Under the pieces are notes generated by a model. That model did not search any database and was not told where the DNA came from. It worked only from the letters and a program-made list of their open reading frames with translations. Shown one piece after another: positions 1 through 12,553 of a stretch of 64,000 nt of DNA. How positions within the stretch are numbered: the first letter of the stretch is position 1; the number at the start of each line of letters is the position of its first letter. The DNA comes from Bisporella sp. PMI_857 (taxonomy: Eukaryota > Ascomycota > Leotiomycetes > Helotiales > Helotiaceae), in NCBI GenBank assembly GCA_021307315.1, contig JAJSPD010000023.1:620001-684000 (forward strand). The letters are read 5' to 3'. The translations under genes and the position numbers were made by a program.

Positions 1-1192
1 AAGTATACTGCAAAAGAATTCTTGCCGAACCACAGAAGATACTTATTCGATAGCACATCTTTGACTGTGGGTGAAAAGTGGATACCGAGCGCAATGAACT
101 CAAGACCTAGGCCCGTATAATAACGTGGGAGCTCGGCTTCCTTAGGGAAGATGACATGTCCCCAGTCCATCAGGAAGACGGACCAGGGACGCCATTCGGG
201 ATTTTTTTCTGGGTAGGAGGCTAGGTAGAGCCCAATCACTATGAAAGTAGGCGTGATGGCGCGACCAGGCCATCTTCGTTCTTTCAGCCAGGTCACATGG
301 CCGGGATCTTGTGAGAGTTCTGATAGGAAGACGCCAAAGAAGAATTGCATTCCAAAGGCCGCTATTTACGGTTAGAGAATAAGCGACGACGCCGTGGGGT
401 GGGGGACGTACAATCGTTGGCTACCCAGAAATACACAAATGTGCCTAGTGCCATCATCATTCTGTGCCGTGGCTTCAAGTAGGCCGTTGTGAAAAGAAAA
501 ACGTATACCCAGAATGCTCCCTTGAGCAATGGTTGTAGCGTCCACATGTTGATATCGTACACATTCCACATCTTCGACCAGGTCGTGATGAAGTTCAGAA
601 ATAAACTTTGGATAGCCTGCCCAATATATGGTGTCATATTCGGCGATGAGTAGTTCAACCACCACCCCTCAACATGGTTCGCAACCTCGAAAACTCCAAA
701 CTGACATATAAACCATGAAATTATTGTTGCAATTGTAGTAGGAAAGACGAGCCTTGGTGTTCGGCGAAACGCGCTCTTCGCAATTCCCGAGAATGCCGCA
801 TCCATCTGTCCAGCTCGAAATTGTCGGATAGGCTTGAGCGCGCACACATAGCCGGTAACCAAGGAGAAGATGGATACCCCGATACGGCCTTGTACGAGTA
901 CTCGCAGAAAAGGCAACTGGAGGTAACGGACCGTCACCACTTCGCCGGGTTGCAAATCCTGGTAGGGATCTTTGGAAATGGGCTTGAACAGAGATTCGTC
1001 AAATCCTCGCGCAAGATGGGTAAACACCACGAGTACCGACGCGATGCCGCGCAGGCCCTAGAATCATGCCGAGTTAGCTGGGTGAGGCTTTATTGCGTGC
1101 TGAACAGCACATGTTGTGGCTAGGAGATTGATGCGGGATGGCGCATGAAGACTAACATCAACCCATTTGACGTTTTCCTGTCTAACACTCAT
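1..1192 (-). CDS. Acyltransferase-3 family membrane protein, 3' part beyond window
   Basis: This is a multi-pass membrane acyltransferase of the fungal acyltransferase-3 (O-acyltransferase) type; its acceptor is unknown. The model has exon 1 at 1192-1157 (ATG, 12 codons, ends KWVD), intron 1156-1058 (GTTAGT...CTAAC...TAG), exon 2 at 1057-412, intron 411-362 (GTACGT...CTAAC...TAG), and exon 3 from 361 running off the window start. The joined N-terminus reads VDGLRGIASVLVVFTHLARG, the family's hallmark DGLRG-xx-VxxxH segment with the catalytic-type His. Hydrophobic segments follow, and the exon 3 residues (PGHVTWLKERRWPGRAITPT... WFGKNSFAVY) fit the family's C-terminal half. Phases agree across both introns. 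The start at 1192 is chosen because it alone reaches the DGLRG exon in phase. An upstream ATG at 1374 opens another frame and could be used only through an extra intron. Product family is well supported; substrate is not. Confidence 0.85.
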
Positions 1193-3640
1193 TCTGCCCA
1201 CGAAATACAGGATTCAGTGACATTCGAGGACCTCGAGCTAGCGGGTCTTCTTATCTGTAGAGAACCGGAAGATGATAGAAACGGGACTTTTGGGTGATCT
1301 CCTGAGGGTGCAAGAGACGACACGGATGGGTGTTCAGCCAAGGTGGCTTCAAAACTGGGCTTGAGCAAAAGCAACGGGAGGATATAAGAATGGGCTTTAT
1401 GAAGAAAATGAAAGACGGCAGAAGGAAAGACGAAGGATGGCCACGACAGCGTGTGGTAAGGTTATAGCTACAGCGAGAGATGGGGGAAAAGGAAAGAGGA
1501 CCACCATGATCCCTTTTACGTTAGTGTGTCGGCTCTCCATGTTTGATCGCAAGTGCAGACCACCACCACCAACAACCTACACCAGGGGGGTGGTGCGGCA
1601 AGCTGATCCAACTAGGCAAGCCAGGAAAAGTGGTGTCTCCGCCTACGATACAATTACTTACTGATGAGCAGAAGGGGGGACAAGGGCTTGGCGGTCAGGG
1701 GGGGCAGTGCAGGTTATGGCTTGGCCCTAGCCAGTGGTACCCTGATGCAGTAAAGTAAGTAAGTTCTTGGAGTATTATAGTGGGAAGTACAGTGGGTGCA
1801 AGCCCGACGGTACAGGTACTGTACGTACTGTAGCTGTAGAGGATAGCACCTGTAAGGGGTGGCCATGCCCCTGGTGTCAGCATTTTCACTGGACTGGCTT
1901 CTTTCCGCTTTCGCGTCTTGGGAGGAAGTCAAGGGGTTTGGCTGGTGGGGCAAGCACCAAGATGGCCACCCCTGATTTGTTGAATGCCACAAGCATGGCC
2001 TTTAGGCCCCTATTCCATGAGATTTGGATACCCTGAGATGATGACGACGGCGGCCAGGATTACTGTAGGGTTTTAAATGCGAGTGGACCCCGATAGTACA
2101 TCCCCAGTATTTAATCAGCGAATGATGATTTTCATGAGACCTGTGGAGTTCGAAATAGTGATAAGACCAAACCCAGTGGTGGAGGGGAAGAGAACGAGAA
2201 AAAATGAAGAAACACGCACGCGCACTGATGGCAGCGATCGTGATCGTCGCCCCTACAGTACAAGTACAGTACAGTACCGGGCAGAGGAGGAGGGTAGGCG
2301 CTTGGTGTTGTTGACTAAACTTTTGACTTTGTCACGAGTAGCAGCGACGGTACAGTACAACGACTTGTGGCGGATGCGCCAGGGGCTAGCTGTCGAATTG
2401 GTTAGAAAGAGTACTAAGCAAGGTTTTTGGATTGACATGCACTATACCGGACTGACTGTATTTCTTTGTTGCGGCAAATGGGTTCGGAGTCCAAGACAAA
2501 AATGAAATCCTCAATCTCATGTGTCTCTCCTTCCCCCGGGCCAATCTCCACGCGCCAAAACATCGACAAGATGCATTATTTTACTGTACATGCTCACTCT
2601 CTATCCTTTTTTAACTGATTGATGATTAAGTCTTGGAATAGGAATTTTCCTATGTGCCAGTGCCGTGGGTACCGCCTTGGCGTTCCTTCTTCCCAACCGC
2701 TCCGATTCAGTAATAAACCCTCGTAGTGGCTGATGTGATATATGCCTTGCCTGAAGATTTCTCGCCAGCCCCTACAGCTTGCTGGGTTGGTTTTGGGTCA
2801 GAAGCTTAACTTTTTGATGTGGCATTGTTCAGCTCTCACACTTATACGAGCTCTCTCTACAGTAACCCCCCCCCAAAATACAGGTCTGGTACTGTACTGT
2901 GCTCTATGGGTCAGGACAGGCCAGGATAGTAATGAAATAACCCCCCTCCTTCAAAGGCAGGCTCTGTCGTCATTCTAACTTTCAACCCCCCCATCTACTT
3001 AAGCCAAGCTAGCACGTGGGTTTTGATCTGCTCGGAACACCGAATTCAAGGTGCTCCTCCCCACGGCCACGGATCAATACAGCCGTCCAGGGGTGCTGAT
3101 GTACTTCAAACAATAGCAACACACAGCAGTGTTAGAGGACGTATTTATGCACACACACACGACCAAGACAACATTGCGATAGGGAAATACCATGCTCTAG
3201 GGATATCGCGTCAGTCTCTCTGCCAGTATATTGTATGGTAATAATGATGTTGACAACTCTTCAAAAATCCCTTCCACCAGGATTAACTCCCAATTTAAGT
3301 GCCCCGCAACCTTGAATTTCGAGGCGTAAATTGTCGAGATTGTGCATGGGCTTGTGATGAAACCCAAATTTTAGCCACCGCTGAAGCTGCCGAAATCTGA
3401 ATCTGATCTGCACAAAGGAAAATTCCAACAGCACCATACATTAGAACGTTCGCCGGATGAATTAGACGACAATAACTCGAAACAGTCAGGTTTTGGTAGA
3501 ATCGACTTCATCATGTGGAACCGTGATATTTGAGATGTTTATGTCTGATACTACATTACATTAAAAGTCCAGATAGTAGTGTTCTGACTCGCAATACCAG
3601 GAGGGTTAGGACAAAGGTCTGAACACCAATCTGCGAATCA
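1193..3640. other. Gene-free upstream region with TACAGTAC/TACTGTAC repeats
   Basis: No convincing gene is seen in this stretch; the open frames are short and lack family features. It contains pyrimidine- and purine-rich tracts, C-runs (about nine C near 2865) and repeated GTAC-type motifs: TACTGTACGTACTGTA near 1817, a dense TACAGTAC run at 2254-2278, another at 2350, and TACTGTACTGT near 2889. It lies directly upstream of the leftward acyltransferase gene, so part may be promoter and 5' leader. Confidence 0.5.
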
Positions 3641-6600
3641 CGTGTGGCTGTCCATGGTCTATTGCCGGCCCAAAAATTTCACTTAACTGTTTCCATGTTC
3701 TTGTTTAAACACTTAAGCTCGCTAGATATAAAGAGCTATTTTATTATTATAGCTGTTTTTTGGATGAATATTTTTGCTTTATTATTTATATTCTTTTCTG
3801 CAATATTGCTTTTAGCCAGTTCTTTGTATTAAGCTATGTCTGCTAGCACAACAACTACTATTTAAGGCCAGTTGCTAATATACAATAATGTAGCTTACTT
3901 TACAACATATTTTACACAACGAGATAAACCCAGCGCGCGAGAGCAGAAGGGAAATCCTACGGCAGAAGAGCATAATGCGCTCTCCACGAGGCTCAACGCC
4001 GCACGCTCTTTACCCCAGCGGGACGCTGACACCTCAAATCAGAATATCAGAAAAAATGGAAGCGGTACGTATAGCAGAGTACCATTCTTTGAACGAGAGC
4101 TCTAATTCCCATAGCAGATATTGCATATACAGGGAGAAAGGATACTGGAAATCGGCTTTAAAATCGTGTGACACAGGGACTATGTCCTTTCTCAAGCATA
4201 TTTGTAAGCAATACCGGATTAAAAAATCGCAGTTACTTCAACAGTATTAAAAACAGTTCAAAATTTCTTGCAATCGAATTAATAGCTATAAACCCAACAG
4301 GAATAATACGCAAAAGGCTGCGAAAGCAGCATTTTGTTAGGTGACAATATGTCACGTGTTAAATGGTGATAAGAGGGTTTGGTAGAAGCTTTGGGTCTCA
4401 GCACGTAAAGAGTCGCCCAAAAGTACAAAAAGTATAAATAAAAGTTCGAAACGTAGTAAAAAAAAAGGGTTAAAAAAATAAATGTCAGTTTTTGTATTAG
4501 TAAAAGCTGATTCGTGGCACACTACTCTATCTACTTTATATTAGTTTTACAATATCCAAGAGAACAGTAAGTGTCGGAATACCTACCACGTAGCAAAAGG
4601 CGTAGTAGCTGTGACTACGCTCTTGCTGGTGTGGTTATGATATTCGTTGATTCTTCTAAGCTACGGCCTATTGCCAGGTAGTTATATAGATAGTAGGAGA
4701 CCCACAATCCTCGCGATATGGAACGCGTGAAACTATGTACATGCATTCCAACAGTAAGAAAGGGGCTAAATAATAATGAAAAAACAGATATAACTCAAGC
4801 AGACTGGAATTCTATAAAATGACTTAAAACGCCAAGTTGCCGCTCCGCTTTATGCAATTATCAAGTTCGGGGAGCATTTCGAGTACTAGAAGTCGCCGGT
4901 GGGAGTCGAGGAACCAATATTCAGTACCCCATACATATTCATAGTCCGCTCTGCACGGCGGCTTCAGTCTTGGATTCTTATCGGCCGCGGTAACTTGACC
5001 CAACAAGCCGCTCAGGTTCCCTTAGGAAGCTTCGTCTCAGGTTGCATCGATTTAAGACCCGTCTTCTTGATATACTTCTTGCTCTTTTGAAAGTAGTATG
5101 ATTTTCGGCATGCAGTAACTTCTCCAACGGAACCTCACCACCAACATGCTTTCTCCCCTCTGCAGCTGCCTTTCAAACTGGGACTTTTGTACGTACAATT
5201 TCCAATAATACTTTCGCAGCATTTTCTCCACAGGATTTGGAACCGACCGGGACCCCAATCTCAGGAATGAACTTTGCATTTACTATAACTTCGTTGTTGA
5301 AGTTTCCTTTGATCTGGTTATATTCTTGCTGCGCGTAGCCCTCGATGTCTTTTCTATCTAATTCTTTTGACGCTTTTCATTTCTATGAAGCTGTAAGAGG
5401 TTTGGTCCTGCCAATTTTTCATTCGGAGAGCTGCTGACACCCTCGAAACTAGCGTCGGGCTATGGCGGGATTGGTAGTTATCTGTTCGATGACTATTGAT
5501 GGAATCGAAAGTAGGGAAGGAAAAGACGAGATTGCTGAGCGTGAGCTTGACGGTGGTTTGTACACTAACGACTGGACCAGAGGATTGAAAGAAACAGCCT
5601 TGGTAATGTTCTAATATGGTGCTGAGAGGGGAATGGGAAATATAGACTAATAGGCACTCTAAGGAACTAGGTGATCCGAAATAGTTTGGGTGTAATGATA
5701 GAAGATAAAGGTGATGTTCTTGATGCTTTAAACCTCAGCGGGAGGTCTATTTAATTTATAGACTTATCACTGTACTCATTCTCTAAATGCACTCATATTC
5801 AGCCAGACTGTGCTATTTCGATGCTAATCCTTGTTGGTAGTCCTTACCCTACGGTCTTGGGGGGTTATTAATTCCAGATGTGCATCCTACAAAATGGAGT
5901 TAAGGAGCAGGCTGTTGCCCTCCTGCTCCAAAAATAACTTCCAACAAGAATACTAACAAGAAAACCAACAACACGGCCTCCTCTAGTTGACAATGCCTAC
6001 GAGCATAGTGTTAAAAATTATTTACTTCTAAGATGATATCGGCAGCCATCTTTGCCATTTTGGGGTTTATTGGCTTGCAATCCAGTGTCCCATATCTATA
6101 CTTAAGCTCCTTTTCTTTTGCAAAAGTGCGGCGCGGTTGCCGGAACAACAACTAGTTGGCGGTAAGGTTCATGAGTCTATCTTATAAAAAGGGTTCTCTA
6201 GCCAGCAGTCAGTCCACTTTGCTTATTGGCCCCAAAAGTAGTATTTCTTGAAGTTGACCACAATCGCCACCCTAAATCCGACGTTTCTATATCCTTAATT
6301 CTCCGAGGCACGATCCATTTATTGACCCCTGGGTCCCAAATATTTTGCACTGGTACTATAGCAGAATGAGGCGAATTTATCATAAGCATATCAGTGGTTA
6401 ACCACGTGATTAATGAATGCAACAATCAACATTGGATTTGATTCAAGACTGCTGAACCAGCGGGGAGCTTAGCTTTTGCTCTATGTCTCACACTAAGAAT
6501 AAATCAATAAACTTAACCGAGCTCATCGAGAATATTTTACAAGATCAGCGCCTAAAAAGATATCAACTACTCATTTTACCCTCCATAAGCAAGAACCCAA

Positions 6601-6714
6601 GCAGGATCTCAGCAACATCTTTGTACAGTCCTCTACACCCTTTTTCAACAACCAGTAAGAGCTGCCTGCGGTATGTATGATAATATATCAATCCTATCTT
6701 ACTTTGGGTAGCCA
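3641..6714. other. AT-rich gene-poor tract, no supported gene
   Basis: The tract is AT-rich (for example 3715-3860 and 4430-4500) with stops in all frames. Short open frames near 3870-4250 have some protein-like composition but match no family I recognise, and could be remnants of an old, mutated transposable element. No LTRs, terminal inverted repeats or target duplications were found. Confidence 0.4.
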
Positions 6715-7719
6715 TTTACAGACATGTTCACAATGAGCTTCCAGATCCTACCATGAGAGATCCTGATGAAATTTATACACATTCTCTTGTCTTCTCTTCG
6801 GCTATGGTTGTACACTCTTGCCAAATTATTCGCACCTAGCAGAAAATTGAAAGAAAACTTGAGTCCGATGACAATCCTCGGCTTGTTTTGCAGAACCAGA
6901 TAAATTATGCAGTAACGAAATGTAGTGTTCAGAACCTTGCATTGGCTCTATTTCAATGCAATCGCACTATTTCTACCGAAACTGCCAGTGCCTTTTACAG
7001 TCAGAACATATTCTCTTTTGTTGGACCGCATGACTGGATTCCGATAGTTTTATGGCTTGGAGCTATTGGCGAACGGAACCGAAGCTACCTTACGAAACTG
7101 GACACTACGGTTCGCGGGTCTTCCACATCCTGGCAATACAGCGATGGGTCCCAAGCTTTAATCAAAAAAAAAATCGAAATAATGAGATTTGGCCGCGGAA
7201 TGCCGCTTTATTACTCTCAGGGATTCGGCCTAAAGGTGAAGTGAGAATATTAACTCTGCGATCGAATCGATTTTTTCGTTATTGGGGCAACGCGAAACTA
7301 AACCTGATCAGAAGCTAAGGATCAATTTTCAGCTCAGCTTCAATTTGACTCCAAGTATTATCGTTATGGGTAATGACGAGGACGTAGAACTAGGCTACTT
7401 TTCAATGGATTTGTCCAACCTGATAGAATATTGGTGTGTGGACTACACTATGGGGCATGGACTTAGACAAATTGAGGTATTATGGCATGCATAGAGTTAC
7501 AGGAAGTAAGCAATTGCAAAGCTGGAGTTAATTAAGGAACGGGGCTGGGAAATCTTACGCGAAGAGGAGGCAGAGAAGCAGAGGCTCGTCACCAACCCAG
7601 GGAAATATCCACCAACTCCTACAGTGAAGCTTACACTAAGGAAAAAGGAGTTGGTGAAGCCACTGGTGGCAGCGGACCCAAGCCCTTGGTCTTGGAGATT
7701 AGGACCTAGTGATGATTAG
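6715..7719 (+). pseudogene. Decayed fungal hypothetical gene (2EXR/DUF7730-like)
   Basis: A protein-like reading continues over about 1 kb but in broken frames. The segments are: a frame with HNELPDPTMRDPDEIY near 6740, interrupted by TAG at 6837-6839; then QKIERKLESDD through NRTISTETASAFYSQNIFSF and IGERNRSYLTKLDTTVR (about 6840-7130); then a shifted frame ending YFSMDLSNLIEYWCVDY (to about 7490); then KLELIKERGWEILREEEA to a TAG at 7717-7719. The order of a cysteine/asparagine-R-x-I helix, an A-x-x-FYS-x-N-x-F segment and an IG-x-x-NR-x-x-x-x-KL segment resembles the abundant fungal families of unknown function built around 2EXR/DUF7730-type domains. At least one nonsense codon and two frameshifts are needed to join it, so I read it as a pseudogene. 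Family naming is tentative. Confidence 0.55.
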
Positions 7720-8258
7720 ACTAGGGCTACAAGATGAACAAAAATGAGAGACATGCGATTCTGCAATCAATTGGGCTAAATTCTTAATATGTGTCATGCA
7801 ATCAGTTCTGGAACCTTAGATGCAGATTGACTATATATCTTTCCTTTCACATATCACAAAGTCTTTTAGTATTTTTAAAGCCTGCTACTTACCTTACTAC
7901 GAGACTCGTACGAAGGATGCGCCGCGGCGATGACAACGACCTTGCTAGAAGGTCTAATTCAGTGGTAGCGGCTTAGCTATTTCTATACAAATATCACCCA
8001 GTAGCGCTAGCAAAATACTCGTCGATCTGCAAACATTTAGAGGGAGAGGCAGTAGTGTTACTATGGTAGATTGATTCGTATCGCTAATAAACTTGCGTAG
8101 TTGGTTTTTTGATATATAGATCATTAATTCTTCATATACAGTTTTAAGGAAACTACTTTCCCAAGATCAAGTGTTTCAAAACTACTGTTTCAAGAAGCGA
8201 AGTTTGATTATCTACTTGTAGCTGTAATATACAGGAAAATGACATTGCTTAGTAACCA
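7720..8258. other. AT-rich spacer, nothing recognised
   Basis: No coding signal, repeat or RNA gene could be supported in this stretch. Confidence 0.4.
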
Positions 8259-9430
8259 CTAAATATAAGAGACACACATTGTCCATACGCCTATAATAGC
8301 AACTAAGAGGGCAGGCAGCCCCAACCCAGTTCTAATGCCTAACGCAACTTTGTCGCTTGTAGAGTGCTTCCCAGGCTTATTGGTCGTAAACGTCACAGAC
8401 GTTGGTGGCTGGGTTGATGAAAATGTTGCGGCCGCATTGGCTGGTGCTATTTGATTAGACTTTGGCACGGACTGTTTGTAGTGTGGTCGTACTCGAGGCA
8501 AGAATTTGTAATCGCTCCATGCTATGTCTCCCACTCCACTGTTGCTATTCATCATTGTACGCCATTTCCAACTTTCGGCAGTGTACCCTGTCCTTTCAAA
8601 TCATCTTTTGGAAACGGCATTTATAATCCAATTCCTAGTTATATTACATTCATCTCCTAGTGTTGAATGTTGATTCGCCAGATGTTATACGGCAGCCACT
8701 AGCGTATATCTATCTTGGCATGGGTTTGCAAGTATTGCAGAGTTGTTAGAAGTTTCCCCTTCTCTCTTTTGTTCCCTCTGAAATCTTGCAAGTCATTAAT
8801 AACTTCTTTACTGTCTTTCTCTCTTTTCAGGTCTCTTGGAGACCGCGATAGGACTTAGCATTCTATGAACCTAATGGTGAAGCCTCCCAATCTAGGCGTA
8901 ATCCCGTCATGGAGGACACTATTAATGCTGTTATTAAGTCAGTAACTGTATACTTTCGGCTTTCTGTAGACTGAGTTTCTACCTTCCAAACATTTCAACA
9001 GGTCATGGGAATAGAGAGGTAGCACGTCTTCAGATTACAACTAGGATTGTTGTCAAGGTTGTGCGTTGTTCCTTGTTAATGAGGTCCTTCAGGCTGTCAT
9101 TCTTGGGCTCTTCACCACAATGGCTATCAGCACCATTGGCGATTTCTGCTCCCAAGAGAAAATTTCCCACGGTTTCAACATCCTCATAAAAGCTCAGAGT
9201 GATCCTGCGGTATGCTGAAGTCAGCTTATGTTGTACTACCACAGTTCCGCACCTGAACCGGACATTTGAGTTCATCACGGTATTTAAGTATGGCAGTATA
9301 TACGTGTAGATGGTCGACTGAAATATAGTCAGCTTTGCACACAAATTTTACGTACAATGAGTGGCTATAGGATAAAAATATATATTCAGCTTTCCATAAA
9401 CCAACTTTGGGGCCGTTTTCCGACATAGTT
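8259..9430 (-). pseudogene. Decayed minus-strand gene fragments with a C-terminal membrane anchor
   Basis: Two protein-like blocks lie in order on the minus strand. The upstream block (about 9426-9030) contains SAYRRITLSFYEDVETVGNF and EIANGADSHCGEEPKNDSLK. The downstream block (about 8600-8259) reads WKWRTMMNSNSGVGDIAWSD, a Pro/Ser/Thr-rich stretch, and a final hydrophobic helix LGLPALLVAIIGVW close to the stop, as in type I membrane or wall-anchored fungal proteins. Between them all frames are interrupted, although DLITALIVSSMTGLRLDWEA near 8900 may be another remnant. I do not recognise the family. It could be one multi-exon gene with poorly defined introns or two separate relics; the interruptions favour decay. 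Confidence 0.4.
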
Positions 9431-10587
9431 ATTGCTTCAAACTCAAATAAGGCATCGCGACTTGTAGGGCCAGGTGGCTACAGTGGGTTTAGATCACTCT
9501 TGCAAAGCGTTGGGATAGTGAACAAAATTGGAAATACCACTACTAATTGGCAGCTTCATTGATGTTTTGCTCTTTGATAAAAATTGGGATTGTGAACTTC
9601 GTAGCGCAAGGTCTAACTCAGATTTAGGAATTCCTGCTCGATTAGGGTCTATTCCGAGTTAGCTATCGAATATTGGGATGAACAGCGTATAGTTGAAATT
9701 CAAAGACGGGCGACAAGTAACCTAGCTCAAATGTAAGGAACCCAGTGGCCACTTGAAGCCGGTATTCTCTGCTATGTAAACATCACCAATTATTGACGTG
9801 CCGTAGATATCCAATTACGTGTTCTAGAATCATTCCTTGAAAGCTAACTCAAGAAGCAAGAGAGCCATCCGAGATATAGGCAAACGATTAGCGTTTGCTA
9901 TTTTAAATCTTCTTGGACAATGCGAGAGACATCTATACTGAGCTTTCCTTCCATATTATTACACGTATTCTGGCGATCTTCCTCTGTTGCAGTGCAGAAG
10001 AGCTCGAACCAACATTGGTCTTGTAGTCTCGGGTTAGATTTTCAGTATCCAAAGACGCTAGGAACTATCAGGCTGGTTGAACATGTTAAATACCGAAAGA
10101 CGAACTTCTTAATTATTAACAGAAACAGTGTTCACCTATAACTATCCTCCTAAGCAAACAGGAAAATACAGGAAACCCATATTCAATGTATGGCCATCCG
10201 GGCGGTGAAGTACTTATTGAAGTGAGAAGCCTCCATTCATCTAAGAGAGACGAAAACGAGTATTATATACACATTGTAGGCTGAGACCAAACCTATTCCG
10301 TACATAGATCGCATGGGAGGTCACGTGGGACACATGGTCCTTAACAGTACTATTGTTGACTATTCATGTAAAAACTTTCACCTTTACGTTGTATTTATCT
10401 TCAGAGTGGCATTTTAAAAGCCATGATTCAATTACGTCTGCGCTCTTGCAACGCATAAATGCGCAACATCCTACGAATGGTCCTCTCTCTTTTTGAAACA
10501 ACAATTATATTTGGAAAATCAAAGGACACTTACAGTGTGTAAAGCTTTGTGCAACTACGATCTAATATACGGCTATTCAAATTCAAG
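9431..10587. other. Intergenic, promoter side of the orphan gene
   Basis: No gene is supported. The last few hundred bases should include the promoter and 5' leader of the rightward gene starting at 10588. Confidence 0.4.
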
Positions 10588-11567
10588 ATGAGTTCGCAAA
10601 CAACCCATCTCGACGAAATCACAAAGAAGCAACAAGCCATCCAGTTAATAGCCGCCATCGGCGTCAAAATCCCGACATCATATCAGCGCTTCCTCGACGT
10701 CCAAGCTCCCTCAAAAAGGTTGGAAATGCCGCCGTGGGTGCGCTTTCACCACTTCATTCGGTCCCTCAATCCCTATACCAGCGGCCCATACGAAACCTCC
10801 CGGGCAGCCCAACACTTCAAGGTCGAGCTCTTCGATCCCCAGATCGAGGGACCTATGAAACGCTCTTTCACATCTGGAGGTGTGCCAACTCTCGCGTTGG
10901 GAGAGCTGTATCCTTTTCACCTGCTGTATTTCGATGTGCATCAAGCGGCACACATTCTTGATGCGAGCGCCATGTTTTATGTTACTTGTCGTATCTGGAC
11001 GCGCTGTGTGCCGAAAGGCTGGGATGGCGCGTGTCGCCCTTCCAAAGAGGAGGCTACGAATATCTACTGGGAATATTACGTCACGGCTACAGCGGAGGTC
11101 GACGGTAACCTGCTTGATAATTTGACTATTAATATCCAAGTCGGCGAGGGACCAATCATGCCGGGCTGGGGCGACGTGGTGCGAGCACTCCGGGAAAGCA
11201 CGACCTATATAAGGGTAAGATAAACCACTGTATAATACAGAATATTTCAGACTAATACGATGCGCAGTGTAATGTTGCTCTCCGAGAGGCGGGCATGATC
11301 CGTTCTGACCCTCCGCCAACTCCAGTTTGGCTACCTCCAATTCCCAGTCCAATACCTGGTTTGCTTCAGCCTCATAATATACATACACTTATCCCCCAAC
11401 AGCCTATTTACCATCAAAACAACTTATCGTTTCACGAGCCAATCGACGTGAGCCCGCAGCAAGTTTATTTCACGCCAGAAGGACACGCGTATAGGAATAT
11501 GGTTGGAGCGGGATATGACAACCTTTTGAAGGTCGAAGAGACTCGGGACCTAGAGCCGCACCGCTAA
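10588..11567 (+). CDS. Hypothetical protein, two exons, 308 aa
   Basis: The start is the ATG at 10588 (context AAGATGAG), giving MSSQTTHLDEITKKQQ. Exon 1 runs 10588-11214, the intron is 11215-11267 (GTAAGA, branch-like ACTAAT, CAG acceptor) and exon 2 runs 11268-11567; the join is in phase 0. The predicted protein is 308 aa. Its first 210 residues look globular, with aromatic segments such as IYWEYYVTATAEVDGN and GEGPIMPGWGDVVRAL. The last third is Pro/Gln/His-rich (PPPTPVWLPPIPSPIPG, LIPQQPIYHQNN) and probably disordered. No signal peptide, membrane segment or catalytic motif is evident and I do not recognise the family. A long frame on the opposite strand (11388-10711) is treated as a shadow because this strand has the consistent splice join. 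Confidence 0.6.
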
Positions 11568-12553
11568 GAGAGACCGTGAAAAAAAGGATTGCTGGAGGGA
11601 ATGACACTTCTGATTGTATAATAGCGTGCATGATTCCAGCGGGGCAAATGAATGAGACTAGGAGCATGCTTGTTTTTCCAAACTAGATGTGTAACTATGA
11701 TTGTGAAATATTGGAGGCTAATATGATAATCAACTTTCTCCTTTATGCGAACACTCATTTTGACACACTAAAGGCAAGTTCGTAGCTGGAGCCTTGGCAT
11801 GATGTTGTACTTAGTCACATTTCACCCCCTATTCATTTACATTAACCGAGCTTGGCATAGATTCCACTGCCTGGAGGTGTAGGTATGTATGGAAGTCCTA
11901 CAGGTTTTTCTGAGTCCACGGGGAAAATTCATCATCCAAAGTGTTTTCTGAACATATCCCGTAATTATTTTGGGGAAAATGTGATAGAAATTGGAGTCGA
12001 TAAGGCGCAACAGGATTTCGTGATTGGAATACAGCATAGAGGGTGGGTTGGTACACCGCAAGGACACATGTGTAGGATCAATAGGGTTATAGACTGCAAC
12101 TGCTTCTAATAGGTGTTGTAAACTAAACATTGATACATTCCACTATATCAGCACCGCGTACAAATGTAGCAAGATTTAATGCACCACCTTGCCACGATTC
12201 TAAACGCCTTAGGCTATCTAGCAATCACAGAGGCGAGGAAGCAATAGGATCTGCCCACGAGCGCCTCCACACGTCTCTTGCCTTGGCAACGGACGCAGGT
12301 ACAGCGGCTCGTATCTCTCAGCCCCCTTTAAGGGGGCTCGGAGACTTCAATGTCTCGCATGGAATACAGAGTTTCAAGGATGGATCTCGCCTTGTACTCC
12401 ACCTGGCCGCGCGAACGATTTGTTTATTCCTCCTCGGAGAAGGGAAATCCTATATATCTCATGTGCACGGTACTTACTTGTTTGATGGTTTAGAGGATGG
12501 GAAAGAGAAGATCGAGGGGTATCTTGTACATTATTTTCTTTTGGGGATAACCA
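11568..12553. other. Tail-to-tail intergenic region with a 19-bp palindrome
   Basis: The region lies between the 3' ends of the orphan gene and NUP37. Open frames occur on both strands (about 100 and 180 codons) but lack family features or splice-consistent extensions. It holds the inverted repeat at 12320-12338. Confidence 0.4.
12320..12338. repeat. GC-rich palindrome, 9-bp arms
   Basis: AGCCCCCTT and AAGGGGGCT face each other around one central T. The two 9-bp arms are perfectly complementary. It sits between two convergent genes. Confidence 0.7.

Noticed and set aside
1189..1374. Minus-strand frame with ATG at 1374 as first exon of the acyltransferase
   Set aside because: It is in a different frame from the 12-codon exon that joins exactly to DGLRG; using it would need an extra intron with no clear donor.
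3641..4500. Possible DNA transposon remnant
   Set aside because: Only vague protein-like pieces; no terminal inverted repeats, target duplication or DDE motifs could be found by eye.
10711..11388. Long minus-strand open frame (225 codons) opposite the orphan gene
   Set aside because: The plus strand gives an ATG, a phase-consistent intron with branch point and a second exon, so the minus frame is treated as its shadow.
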